Source: Rhodobacter sp.
GTDB taxonomy: Bacteria; Pseudomonadota; Alphaproteobacteria; Rhodobacterales; Rhodobacteraceae
Assembly: GCA_027487575.1 (NCBI GenBank)
Contig: JAIYDJ010000013.1
Location: forward strand, 1-36,484
Length of the DNA stretch: 36,484 bases
Direction: 5' to 3'
The notes below the pieces were generated by a model that saw only the letters and a list, made by a program, of their open reading frames with translations, was not told where the DNA came from and did not search any database. Positions 17,250 to 24,164 of this stretch are shown here, in pieces. The position numbers and the translations under genes were made by a program. The stretch's first letter is position 1; every line of letters starts with the position of its first letter.

Positions 17250-17843
17250 ATGTCTGCCGACAAGATTTCGCGCCTTGATCGCCGATCCTTTCTTGCGGCG
17301 GGTGTCGCCGGTGCGGTTGCCCTGCCCGCGTTCGGGGCCTTTGCCCAGGACGGCAGCACCGAATTCGAAGCCCCCGTGCGCAACAATTTCTCCAGCTTCC
17401 GGATGCTGGATTGGCAGAACTACTTCGACAACACCCGCAACGGGGCCATTCTGGTCGACATCACGTCGCGCGCGCTGCATTTCTGGTCGGAAGATCAGTC
17501 TGTCTACCGCCTGTATCCGACGTCGGTCCCGCTGACCGAGGATCTGACACGCAAAGGCCGTACAGAGGTTGTGCAGAAGGTCGAAAATCCGACATGGCGG
17601 CCCACCGCGTCGATGAAGGCCCGCCATCCCGAATGGCCCGACGAGGTTCCCGGCGGTTCGCCGGAAAACCCGCTGGGCGTGCGGGCCTTGTATCTGTCAT
17701 GGACCTATTACCGCATCCACGGCACGCATGACACGCGCAAGATCGGCCGCCGGTCCTCCAGCGGATGCGTTGGTCTTTACAACGAACACATCCTTGAATT
17801 GTTCGGCTACGCCCGGGTCGGCACACAGGTGTTGCTAATTTGA
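17250..17843 (+). CDS. L,D-transpeptidase (YkuD) family protein with Tat-type signal
   Basis: Periplasmic YkuD enzyme of 197 residues. The N-terminus LDRRSFLAAG followed by a hydrophobic stretch and AFAQD looks like a twin-arginine (Tat) signal. The catalytic region reads RIHGTHDTRKIGRRSSSGCVGLYN, split here as His157 in IHGTH and Cys173 in SSSGC. The family usually has Arg after GC-(V/I); here that position is Gly175. The role is probably peptidoglycan 3-3 cross-linking or protein anchoring. AAGGAG lies at good distance before ATG 17250, which decides the start over two upstream in-frame codons. It is divergent from the CAP lipoprotein gene; the 192-base gap contains an AATTGCA at 17189. Confidence 0.88.
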   Translation: MSADKISRLDRRSFLAAGVAGAVALPAFGAFAQDGSTEFEAPVRNNFSSFRMLDWQNYFDNTRNGAILVDITSRALHFWSEDQSVYRLYPTSVPLTEDLTRKGRTEVVQKVENPTWRPTASMKARHPEWPDEVPGGSPENPLGVRALYLSWTYYRIHGTHDTRKIGRRSSSGCVGLYNEHILELFGYARVGTQVLLI

Positions 17844-17938
17844 CGACATGACGGCATCGCTGTGGCGGACCGCCTGACACCAGATTGCAATTGGCTGTTC
17901 AAGCTGGTTATGCAGGGATCACGAGGATCAGGCTTGGG

Positions 17939-17975
17939 TGCATACCATCGCCTCTGCGAAACTCGGTGGTATGCA
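17939..17975 (+). promoter_or_regulatory. Inverted repeat / stem-loop just before the RBS of the 60-aa gene
   Basis: TGCATACCA (17939-17947) and TGGTATGCA (17967-17975) are perfect inverted copies. With the next three pairs (TCG/CGG, one G-T) they form a 12-bp stem around a 13-base loop. The stem ends 5 bases before the TGGAGG ribosome binding site of the gene at 17993. It could be an RNA element controlling translation or an operator for a dimeric regulator. A weak promoter candidate (TTGCAA 17885, TATGCA 17909, 18 apart) lies upstream, which would place the stem in the transcript. Confidence 0.55.
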
Positions 17976-17992
17976 ATAACTGGAGGTTACTT

Positions 17993-18175
17993 ATGAAGAA
18001 ACTTGCGCTCGCAGCCGTTCTGTCGGTTGCCGCTTCGACCGCATTCGCCGGTGGCGTTGCTGAACCGATCATGGAAGAAACCGTTGTTGCTGCCCAGACG
18101 TCTTCGTCGGCTGGCGGCATCATTGTTCCGCTGCTGCTGCTGCTGGTTGTCGCCGCAGTCGTCTCGGCTGACTGA
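17993..18175 (+). CDS. Small secreted protein, Gly-Gly/hydrophobic core family (60 aa)
   Basis: Unrecognised 60-residue protein. A signal peptide (MKK start, residues 1-19, cleavage after AFA) leaves a mature end beginning Gly-Gly. A short acidic and Ser-rich linker (22-40) follows, then GGIIVPLLLLLVVAAVV (41-57) and a final S-A-D. The strong TGGAGG before ATG 17993 fixes the start; the longer open frame from 17885 is non-coding leader. The core is shared with the genes at 29262 and 29706, so this is a third family member placed about 11 kb away. A perfect terminator follows directly, so it is transcribed alone or as the end of a short unit. The function is unknown; exported membrane or surface peptide is the cautious reading. 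Confidence 0.82.
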   Translation: MKKLALAAVLSVAASTAFAGGVAEPIMEETVVAAQTSSSAGGIIVPLLLLLVVAAVVSAD

Positions 18176-18191
18176 ACTCGGCCCTACATGG

Positions 18192-18223
18192 AAAAAGGCG
18201 GCAGCTTCGTCTGCCGCCTTTTT
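18192..18223 (+). terminator. Intrinsic terminator after the 60-aa gene
   Basis: Perfect 13-bp stem AAAAAGGCGGCAG / CTGCCGCCTTTTT (18192-18204 and 18211-18223) with a 6-base loop CTTCGT, followed by CTTTT. It starts 17 bases after the stop codon. The A-run on the 5' side means it can also terminate the convergent hemH transcript from the other strand. Confidence 0.92.
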
Positions 18224-18256
18224 CTTTTGCCAAAAGCCGTGTTCGACCTGCCGGGG

Positions 18257-19333
18257 TCAGACCCAGCCGGCCAGATTTTCAGTGATCACCTGCACCAGCG
18301 CGGTCACATGGGCCGGATCATCATTCAGGCAGGGAATGTAGGTAAACACTTCCCCCCCCGCATGTTCGAACGCCTCGCGGATTTCGCCGTTGATCTCTTC
18401 CAGCGTCTCGATGCAGTCGGCAGAAAATGCCGGTGCCATTACTGCAATCCGTTTCTTTCCGGCGCGCGCCAGATCCGCCACATGTTCCACGGTATAGGGC
18501 TTGAGCCATTCCTCGGGGCCGAACACCGACTGGAAGGTCGTGTCGATCGCGCCCCTGTCCCAGCCCAGCCGTTCGCGCAGCAACCGCGAGGTCTTGGCGC
18601 ACTGGCAATGGTATGGATCGCCTGACATCAGATAGCGCTTGGGCATTCCGTGATAGCTGGCCACCAGCACGTCCGGCCGATGGTCCAGCGCCGCATAGGC
18701 CCGCTCTACCGACTGCGCGAGCGCGTCGATGTAGGCCGGATGTTCGAAATACTCTGCCACCGTCCGCGCGGCGGGCTGCCGCTTTTCCTGCATCAGGGCG
18801 CGAAAGAATTCGTCATTCGCAGTGGCCGAAGTGGCACCCGCGTAATGCGGGTAAAGCGGAAAGAACAGGATCTTCTCGCACCCCGCCTCGACCATCGCCT
18901 GCACCTTTGACCGAGTCGAAGGATTGCCATAGCGCATGCAGAAATCGACCATCACCGTGTCGCCGTGCAAATCCGCGATCTGTGCGGCGATGGCCGCAGT
19001 CTGGGCCCGCGTGATGGTCATCAGCGGGCTTTCGTTCTTTTCCTCGTTCCAGATCAGCTTGTAGTTCGCGCCGCTGGTGAACGGCCGCTTCGTCAGGATG
19101 ATCAGCTGCAACAGCGGCTGCCATTTCCACGACGGATAGTCGATCACCCGCTTGTCCGACAGGAACTCGTTCAGATAGCGACGCATCGACCAGTAGTCGT
19201 GGTTGTCGGGCGTGCCGAGGTTGGCCACCAGAACACCGATTCTGGCCCGCCGGACCGGCGGGTGGGTGGCGGGGGCGTGGGCCAGCCGCGCGGTTCCTGC
19301 GGTCACCACTGTCGATTGCGTCGAATCCAACAT
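18257..19333 (-). CDS. hemH: Ferrochelatase
   Basis: Inserts Fe2+ into protoporphyrin IX to make protoheme, competing with the magnesium chelatase encoded at the start of the window for the same porphyrin. The 358-residue product shows the family landmarks: VLVANLGTPDNHDYWSMRRY at the N-terminus, the active-site region ASYHGMPKRY with its conserved His, CQCAKTSRLLRERLGW, FQSVFGPEEWLKPYT, and APAFSADCIETLEEI with the conserved acidic residues. Several cysteines (Cys-x-Cys in the CQCAK stretch, and one near PCLND) are present, but I cannot say whether they bind a cluster. ATG at 19333 is the only sensible start. It is convergent with the 60-aa gene across a strong terminator. Confidence 0.97.
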   Translation of the reverse strand: MLDSTQSTVVTAGTARLAHAPATHPPVRRARIGVLVANLGTPDNHDYWSMRRYLNEFLSDKRVIDYPSWKWQPLLQLIILTKRPFTSGANYKLIWNEEKNESPLMTITRAQTAAIAAQIADLHGDTVMVDFCMRYGNPSTRSKVQAMVEAGCEKILFFPLYPHYAGATSATANDEFFRALMQEKRQPAARTVAEYFEHPAYIDALAQSVERAYAALDHRPDVLVASYHGMPKRYLMSGDPYHCQCAKTSRLLRERLGWDRGAIDTTFQSVFGPEEWLKPYTVEHVADLARAGKKRIAVMAPAFSADCIETLEEINGEIREAFEHAGGEVFTYIPCLNDDPAHVTALVQVITENLAGWV

Positions 19334-19387
19334 GCGCTTGGTCTTTCCAGAACTAATCAGCGGGACATAAGGGTTCCGGCACCGGGG

Positions 19388-20206
19388 TCAACTGCCCGCG
19401 GTGTCTCTCGGCGGCGGCGGATGGGAAAGCGCCTCTGCCAGCCGCACCTGTGCCGATCCCGGCCGCAGGGGTTTCTGCTGACTGTCATGCGGGGCCCAGC
19501 CAGTCAGGGCAATGATTTCGAACGTTGCAGGAATCCGCCCGTCTTTCAGAAAGGCCGCGCGATAGATCGCGTCAGCGCGGGCGAACATGGCGGCCCGTGT
19601 CGGATGGCGTACCCGACCGGCCAGCGCGTTGGCCTCGCCCATCGCCCGCAGGTCGCGCATCAGATGCCAGATGTCGCGGTACAGGACCCGCCGCACAAAA
19701 CTGTCCGCAACGGGCAGCGCCAGACCGGCCCGCTGCAGCAAACCGCCCAGATCGCGGATTTCCGCCATCGGCAGAACGCGCGGCGACAGGCCGCCCGTCA
19801 CTTCGGTCTCCGCCTGCGCCAGCGATGACCGCAATTCGTGCAGGGTCTGCCCGCCGAAAGTCAGCGCCAGCAGCAAACCGTCGGGCTTCAGGGCGCGACG
19901 GCACTGCACCAGTTGTCCCACCGGGTCATTCGCCCAATGCAGCCCCAGCGCATGGATCACAAGGTCGTGAGAGTGCTCGGCAAGGTCCAGCACCTCTGCA
20001 TCGGGCACGATGCGGGCGCCGGGCAGACCCGCCCGCCACAGCTCGGCGAAAGGCGTCACGACGGCGGGCGCGGTAAACACTTTGTTAACCTCGGCCAGTC
20101 TTTCCTGAACATCGGCCAGCGCCTCTGCCTGCAGGAAGGGGTCGCTGGCGCGGGTCCGGTTACGGGCCAGCGCGGCAAGGTCGGTCAGGATCGGCGGGTT
20201 CTGCAT
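19388..20206 (-). CDS. Methyltransferase-like protein (NDUFAF5/BioC-like), SAM motif I not seen
   Basis: Protein of 272 residues resembling class I methyltransferases near NDUFAF5/BioC. Recognisable parts are the middle strands EVLDLAEHSHDLVIHALGLHW and CRRALKPDGLLLALTFGG, followed by TLHELRSSLAQAE and LSPRVLPMAEIRDLGGLL. The glycine-rich GxGxG loop that normally binds SAM before this part is not visible: the N-terminus goes from VNKVFTAPAVVTPFAELW straight to the second strand. NDUFAF5 itself hydroxylates an arginine in complex I, so a non-methyltransferase role is possible. Start is uncertain: ATG 20206 or ATG 20227, where the latter would share CATG with a comF start on the other strand. 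Neither has a clear ribosome binding site. Confidence 0.75.
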   Translation of the reverse strand: MQNPPILTDLAALARNRTRASDPFLQAEALADVQERLAEVNKVFTAPAVVTPFAELWRAGLPGARIVPDAEVLDLAEHSHDLVIHALGLHWANDPVGQLVQCRRALKPDGLLLALTFGGQTLHELRSSLAQAETEVTGGLSPRVLPMAEIRDLGGLLQRAGLALPVADSFVRRVLYRDIWHLMRDLRAMGEANALAGRVRHPTRAAMFARADAIYRAAFLKDGRIPATFEIIALTGWAPHDSQQKPLRPGSAQVRLAEALSHPPPPRDTAGS

Positions 20207-20234
20207 GCCGGGACGATAGGAGGACATGTTGCGA

Positions 20235-20951
20235 ATGCAAGCCGCGCTGCATCTGATCTATCCGCCGCAGTGCCTGTCCTGCGGCGAGATCGTGACGTCG
20301 GACTTCGGCCTGTGCGGGCCATGCTGGCGCGAAACGCCGTTTGTCACCGGCCTAGTCTGCGATCTGTGCGGTGTGCCGCTGCCCGGAACCGACGATGGCC
20401 ATCCGGTGCACTGCGATGACTGCCTGACCATCGCCCGACCGTGGAGCCGGGGCCGTGCCGCTCTGCTGTACCGCGACAATGCGCGGCATCTTGTGCTGGC
20501 GCTGAAGCATGGGGACCGGCTGGACCTTGCGCATCCGGCTGCGGGCTGGATGTACCGGGCTGCGCAACCCATCTTGCTGCCCGGAATGCTGGTCGCCCCG
20601 GTGCCGCTGCACTGGCTGCGCCTGATCCGGCGGCGCTTTAACCAGTCGGCGCTTCTTTCGCGCGGCGTGGCGCGGCTGGCGCGGCTGGATCATTGCCCCG
20701 ACCTGCTGGTCCGGCCCCGCTTCATCGGCTCGCAGGACGGACGCGACCGGGACGGGCGGTTTTCCAACATGTCGGGTGCCGTGGCGGTGCACCGCCGCCG
20801 CGCCCATCGGGTGGAAGGGCGGCATGTCCTGCTGGTCGATGACGTGATGACTTCGGGCGCGACACTGGCCGCCTGTGCCGAGGTCTGTGTGGCGGCCGGC
20901 GCCAAAGGCGTGTCGGTTCTGGTGCTGGCCCGCGTTGCGAAGGACGGCTAA
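20235..20951 (+). CDS. comF: ComF family phosphoribosyltransferase-like protein
   Basis: ComF/GntX family protein of about 238 residues, linked to DNA uptake or handling of transformed DNA in other bacteria. The N-terminus has cysteine pairs typical of its zinc site (CLSC, CGPC, CDLC, CDDC). The C-terminus carries the PRPP-binding signature VLLVDDVMTSGATLAAC of type I phosphoribosyltransferases. Start choice: AGGAGG (20218-20223) lies 11 bases before ATG 20235, 5 before an in-frame TTG (20229) and only 2 before ATG 20226, so 20235 is preferred with some doubt. It heads a run with grxC, a nitrilase and marR; comF-grxC-nitrilase order is common in Rhodobacterales from memory. Confidence 0.9.
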   Translation: MQAALHLIYPPQCLSCGEIVTSDFGLCGPCWRETPFVTGLVCDLCGVPLPGTDDGHPVHCDDCLTIARPWSRGRAALLYRDNARHLVLALKHGDRLDLAHPAAGWMYRAAQPILLPGMLVAPVPLHWLRLIRRRFNQSALLSRGVARLARLDHCPDLLVRPRFIGSQDGRDRDGRFSNMSGAVAVHRRRAHRVEGRHVLLVDDVMTSGATLAACAEVCVAAGAKGVSVLVLARVAKDG

Positions 20952-20962
20952 ATCCCTATAGT
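20935..20962 (+). promoter_or_regulatory. Candidate promoter for grxC
   Basis: TTGCGA (20935-20940) and TATAGT (20957-20962, five of six consensus bases) are 16 bases apart, 26 bases before the grxC ATG. The -35 lies in the last codons of comF, so grxC and the genes behind it could be expressed independently of comF. Found by eye. Confidence 0.45.
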
Positions 20963-20987
20963 TGGCGCAACGTCACAGGATTTGCCC

Positions 20988-21245
20988 ATGAAACCCGTCG
21001 AAATCTATACCACCCCGTCATGCCCCTATTGCCATGCCGCAAAGCGCCTTCTGACGAAAAAGGGTGTGGCCTATGTCGAAACCGACGTATCACGCGACCC
21101 TACGCTGCGTCAGGCGATGACCGAACGGTCCGGTGGCGGACGGACCGTGCCGCAGATCTTCATCGGCGGCGTGCCGGTGGGGGGCAGCGACGACCTGCAC
21201 GCGCTGGACCATGCCGGCCGTCTTGACGCGATGCTGGCGGACTGA
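20988..21245 (+). CDS. grxC: Glutaredoxin 3 (GrxC type)
   Basis: Small dithiol glutaredoxin of 85 residues that reduces disulfides with glutathione in the cytosol. The active site CPYC (C12, C15) follows the first strand VEIYTTPS. The glutathione-binding features TVPQIFIGG and GGSDDLHALD are in place. Length is usual for GrxC. ATG at 20988 is chosen over an in-frame TTG two codons earlier; CAGGA lies upstream. Only 2 bases separate its stop from the nitrilase-family gene, which in many organisms acts on deaminated glutathione, so the pair fits a glutathione theme. Confidence 0.94.
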   Translation: MKPVEIYTTPSCPYCHAAKRLLTKKGVAYVETDVSRDPTLRQAMTERSGGGRTVPQIFIGGVPVGGSDDLHALDHAGRLDAMLAD

Positions 21246-21247
21246 CG

Positions 21248-22084
21248 ATGCGCGCAGGGCTGGTGCAACTGTCGGTCACCGATGATCCCGCGGCCAATCT
21301 GCTGGAAACCGTGGCGCTGGTGCGTGCGGCGGCAGCGGGCGGTGCCGGATTCGTGCTGACCCCGGAATGCACCAACCTGCTGTCGTCGAACCGTGACCAT
21401 CAGCGCGCCACCCTGCATCCGCAGGCAACCGACCCCACCCTCGCCGCCCTGCGGGACGAGGCGCGGGCGGCGGGCATCTGGCTGCTGATCGGCTCGCTGG
21501 GCCTGAAGACCGATGACCCGGACGGGCGGTTTGCCAACCGCAGCCTGATGATCGCCCCCGACGGTGCCATCGCGGCGACCTACGACAAGATCCACATGTT
21601 CGACGTCAACGTGTCCGAGACCGAGGTTTACCGCGAATCGGCCGCCTACCGCCCCGGCACGCAGGCGGTCGTGGCCGATACGCCGCTGGGGCGTATCGGG
21701 ATGACCGTCTGTTACGATGTCCGCTTTCCGCAACTGTACCGCCGCCTTGCCAAGGCGGGCGCGCATATCCTGACCGTGCCGGCCGCGTTCAACCACATCA
21801 CGGGTGCTGCGCATTGGGAAACCCTGCTGCGGGCCCGCGCGATCGAGACGGGCTGTTTCGTGCTGGCCCCGGCGCAGACCGGCTTTCACCCCGAAACGCT
21901 GACCGGGGGTAAGGGCCGCAACACCCACGGCCATTCGCTGGCCATCGCCCCGTGGGGCGAGGTGATTGCCGATGCCGGCACCGAGCCGGGTGTGACCTTT
22001 GCCGAGATCGACCTTTCCGCCGTCGACCGCGCCCGCGGCCGCGTGCCCAGTCTGACCCATGATCGCGATTTCACCGGACCATGA
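21248..22084 (+). CDS. Nitrilase-family carbon-nitrogen hydrolase (Nit1/deaminated-glutathione amidase-like)
   Basis: Amidase of 278 residues with the full nitrilase catalytic triad: Glu40 in TPECTN, Lys114 in YDKIHMFDV and Cys155 in VCYDVRFP. The KIHMFDV and CYDVRFPQLYR wording is that of the Nit1/Nit2-like branch, whose best-known member removes the amide from deaminated glutathione (metabolite repair). Its place right after glutaredoxin agrees with that, but the substrate is inferred. ATG lies 2 bases after the grxC stop. The last codons overlap the marR start (ATGA). Confidence 0.9.
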   Translation: MRAGLVQLSVTDDPAANLLETVALVRAAAAGGAGFVLTPECTNLLSSNRDHQRATLHPQATDPTLAALRDEARAAGIWLLIGSLGLKTDDPDGRFANRSLMIAPDGAIAATYDKIHMFDVNVSETEVYRESAAYRPGTQAVVADTPLGRIGMTVCYDVRFPQLYRRLAKAGAHILTVPAAFNHITGAAHWETLLRARAIETGCFVLAPAQTGFHPETLTGGKGRNTHGHSLAIAPWGEVIADAGTEPGVTFAEIDLSAVDRARGRVPSLTHDRDFTGP

Positions 22085-22551
22085 GCCCGGACCGGCCCGT
22101 CGACAGGATCGCCGAACGGACCGAAGACATCGCGGTGGCGCTGTTCGGCGAGTTGTTCATGGCCGACCAGCTTGCCCGAAACCGCATCTCGAAGGCGCTG
22201 CCGAAGGGCATGCAACTGTCGCACTTCTCGGTGCTGAACCATCTGGCGCGGGCAGGCGATGAACGGACCCCCGCGCAACTGGCGCGCGCGTTTCACGTCA
22301 CGCGTGGCGCGATGACCAACACTCTGGCGCGTCTGGAGTGGGCCGGGCACATCCATGTCCGCCCCGACTGGGACGATGCGCGCCGCAAGTTCGTGGCGAT
22401 CAGCCCGTCGGGGCGCGCGGCGCGCGATGCGGCGGTGCAGGTTGTCACGCCGGTGATCGCCGATGTCGTCACTGCTCTGGGGGCTGCGCGGGTGCGGGCG
22501 CTGCTGCCGGTGTTGCGCGAACTTCGCGTCCGGCTGGAGGGGGAAGAGTGA
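22081..22551 (+). CDS. MarR family transcriptional regulator
   Basis: Winged-helix regulator of 156 residues. The DNA-binding core is visible as LSHFSVLNHLARAG, TPAQLARAFHVTRGAMTNTLARLEWAGHI and the wing RPDWDDARRKFVAISPSG, which is the standard MarR pattern. It would bind as a dimer to an inverted repeat; its ligand and targets are unknown. It overlaps the nitrilase gene by 4 bases upstream and the epimerase gene by 4 bases downstream (GTGA), so it is co-expressed with both. Such a position often means autoregulation of the operon, but no palindrome was identified that can be assigned to it. Confidence 0.9.
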   Translation: MSPDRPVDRIAERTEDIAVALFGELFMADQLARNRISKALPKGMQLSHFSVLNHLARAGDERTPAQLARAFHVTRGAMTNTLARLEWAGHIHVRPDWDDARRKFVAISPSGRAARDAAVQVVTPVIADVVTALGAARVRALLPVLRELRVRLEGEE

Positions 22552-23381
22552 CCGTTCTGGTCACCGGATCGGCGGGGCGGCTTGGGTGGCTGCTGCGGCT
22601 GGCCTGGGCGGGCGCGGCGGGTGGGCTGCCGGTGCTGTGGACGGCGCGGAAACCGGGGCCGGGGCTGACCGGCTGGGACATCGGGCGCGATGCGCCCCCC
22701 CAGATGCCGCGGGGGGCGATCCTGCTGCATCTGGCGGGCGTGGTCGGCGGAGACGGTGCGCGCCTGCCGCTGAATGCAGCCGTGACGCGCGAGGTGTGCC
22801 GGGCCGCGGCGCAGGCGGGGGCGGGCCATGTGTTTGTCGCGTCGAGTGTCGCGGTCTATCGGCCGGGTCCGTCCGATCTTGCCGAAACCGCCCCCCCCGA
22901 TCCGGCCAGTCCCTATGGCGCGGCCAAGCTTCAGGCGGAAGTTGCGGCGCGGCAGGTCCTTGCCGAGTCCGCAATGCCCGGCCTGACGATCCTGCGAATC
23001 GGCAATGTCGTCGGGGCCGATGCCCTTCTGGGCCGGGCGGGACCGGCCACGCTCGACCCCGTGGCGGGCCAGCCGGGGGGGCCGCTGCGGTCGTACATCG
23101 GGCCGGGACGACTGGCGTCGGTCCTTGCTGCCCTGATCGACCTTGCGCATCGCGGCCACCGCCTGCCGGCGACGCTGAACCTTGCCGAACCCGGCGTGGT
23201 CGCCATGGCCGATCTGTTGACGGCCGCAGGACGCGACTGGCAGTTCGGCCCGCCCAATGCGCAGGTCGTGCCGCGTGTGGGCGTTGATACCCGCGCCCTG
23301 CAGCATCTGGTGCCGATGCCCGCAGCGACGCCCGCCGGACTGGTGGCTGACCTTGCGCAGTTCAGGGGTCGCTGGCCTTGA
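22548..23381 (+). CDS. NAD(P)-dependent nucleoside-sugar epimerase/dehydratase
   Basis: Extended short-chain dehydrogenase of 277 residues, likely working on a nucleotide sugar. The N-terminal dinucleotide loop is VTGSAGRLG, followed by LLHLAGVVGG, the active-site Ser stretch ASSVAVY and the Tyr/Lys pair YGAAK. The start is GTG at 22548, overlapping the marR stop (GTGA), with GGAGGGG before it; the longer open frame from 22338 is the marR region read in another frame. The stop overlaps the TTG start of the sugar transferase. The position links it to polysaccharide synthesis, but the exact sugar is unknown. Confidence 0.87.
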   Translation: MTVLVTGSAGRLGWLLRLAWAGAAGGLPVLWTARKPGPGLTGWDIGRDAPPQMPRGAILLHLAGVVGGDGARLPLNAAVTREVCRAAAQAGAGHVFVASSVAVYRPGPSDLAETAPPDPASPYGAAKLQAEVAARQVLAESAMPGLTILRIGNVVGADALLGRAGPATLDPVAGQPGGPLRSYIGPGRLASVLAALIDLAHRGHRLPATLNLAEPGVVAMADLLTAAGRDWQFGPPNAQVVPRVGVDTRALQHLVPMPAATPAGLVADLAQFRGRWP

Positions 23382-24040
23382 CCCCGGCCAAACGCGCCAT
23401 GGACCTGATGTGTGCCCTCGGCCTGATGGCACTTCTGGCCGTGCCGTTCAGCCTTGTCCTGTTGGCCCTGCTGGCGATCGAGGGTCGGCCGCTGTTCTAT
23501 GTGGCCGAAAGGATGCATGCACCCGGCAAGCCTTTTCGCCTCTGGAAATTGCGCACGATGCGTCCGTCTTCACAGAACGGCGGGGTGTCGGGGGGCGACA
23601 AGGCGGATCGGATCACCCGCACGGGCCGATTTCTGCGCCGAACCCGGCTGGACGAGGTGCCGCAGCTTTGGAACGTCGTGCGCGGTGACATGAGCTTTGT
23701 CGGCCCGCGCCCGCCGCTGCGAAGCTATGTCGAACGGTTTCCCGACCTGTATGCGCAGGTGCTGCAAAGCCGCCCCGGAATCACCGGCCTCGCCACGTTG
23801 ATGTTCCACCGGCACGAAGAAATCCTGCTGGCCGCCTGCCACACTCCGGCAGAGACAGACGCGGTCTATTCCCGCCGCTGCGTTCCCCGCAAGGCCGCCC
23901 TGGACCTGATCTATCAGCGTCGGCGCAACGTCTGTTTCGACCTGATCCTGATGGTCCGGACGCTGCAACCGCGTGCGCGTCGCAGGAAAATCCGCCCGGC
24001 GGCAAAGGGTGCGTCGCGCAAGGTCCCGCCGACGCCATGA
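23378..24040 (+). CDS. Initiating sugar-phosphate transferase (bacterial sugar transferase family)
   Basis: Monotopic phosphoglycosyltransferase of 220 residues that would transfer a sugar-1-phosphate to undecaprenyl phosphate, starting a polysaccharide repeat unit at the inner membrane. An N-terminal membrane helix (about 10-35) is followed by the signature FRLWKLRTM, then TRLDEVPQLWNVVRGDMS and FVGPRPPL, all diagnostic of the family. It lacks the extra N-terminal helices of WbaP-like enzymes, so it resembles the small PglC type. The C-terminus is strongly basic. The start is TTG at 23378 within TTGA, overlapping the upstream stop; the family usually begins near K-R-x-x-D, which favours it over ATG 23399. 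Confidence 0.92.
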   Translation: MTPAKRAMDLMCALGLMALLAVPFSLVLLALLAIEGRPLFYVAERMHAPGKPFRLWKLRTMRPSSQNGGVSGGDKADRITRTGRFLRRTRLDEVPQLWNVVRGDMSFVGPRPPLRSYVERFPDLYAQVLQSRPGITGLATLMFHRHEEILLAACHTPAETDAVYSRRCVPRKAALDLIYQRRRNVCFDLILMVRTLQPRARRRKIRPAAKGASRKVPPTP

Positions 24041-24048
24041 CGATGCGC

Positions 24049-24078
24049 TTGCAGCGACACGGATTCGTGATCTATGTT
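24049..24078 (+). promoter_or_regulatory. Candidate promoter for the NDP-sugar dehydratase gene
   Basis: TTGCAG (24049-24054) and TATGTT (24073-24078) are 18 bases apart, 86 bases before the ATG at 24165, in a 124-base gap that follows a coupled gene run. The consensus match is moderate. No hairpin terminator was recognised in this gap. Confidence 0.33.
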
Positions 24079-24164
24079 GCATCGCAGAAACGCTATCAAT
24101 CTTGTGTGTCAGGTCTTTTGCTGTCGCGCCGGGCTGCCTTGAATGACAGGGCTGAGGGATTTCC

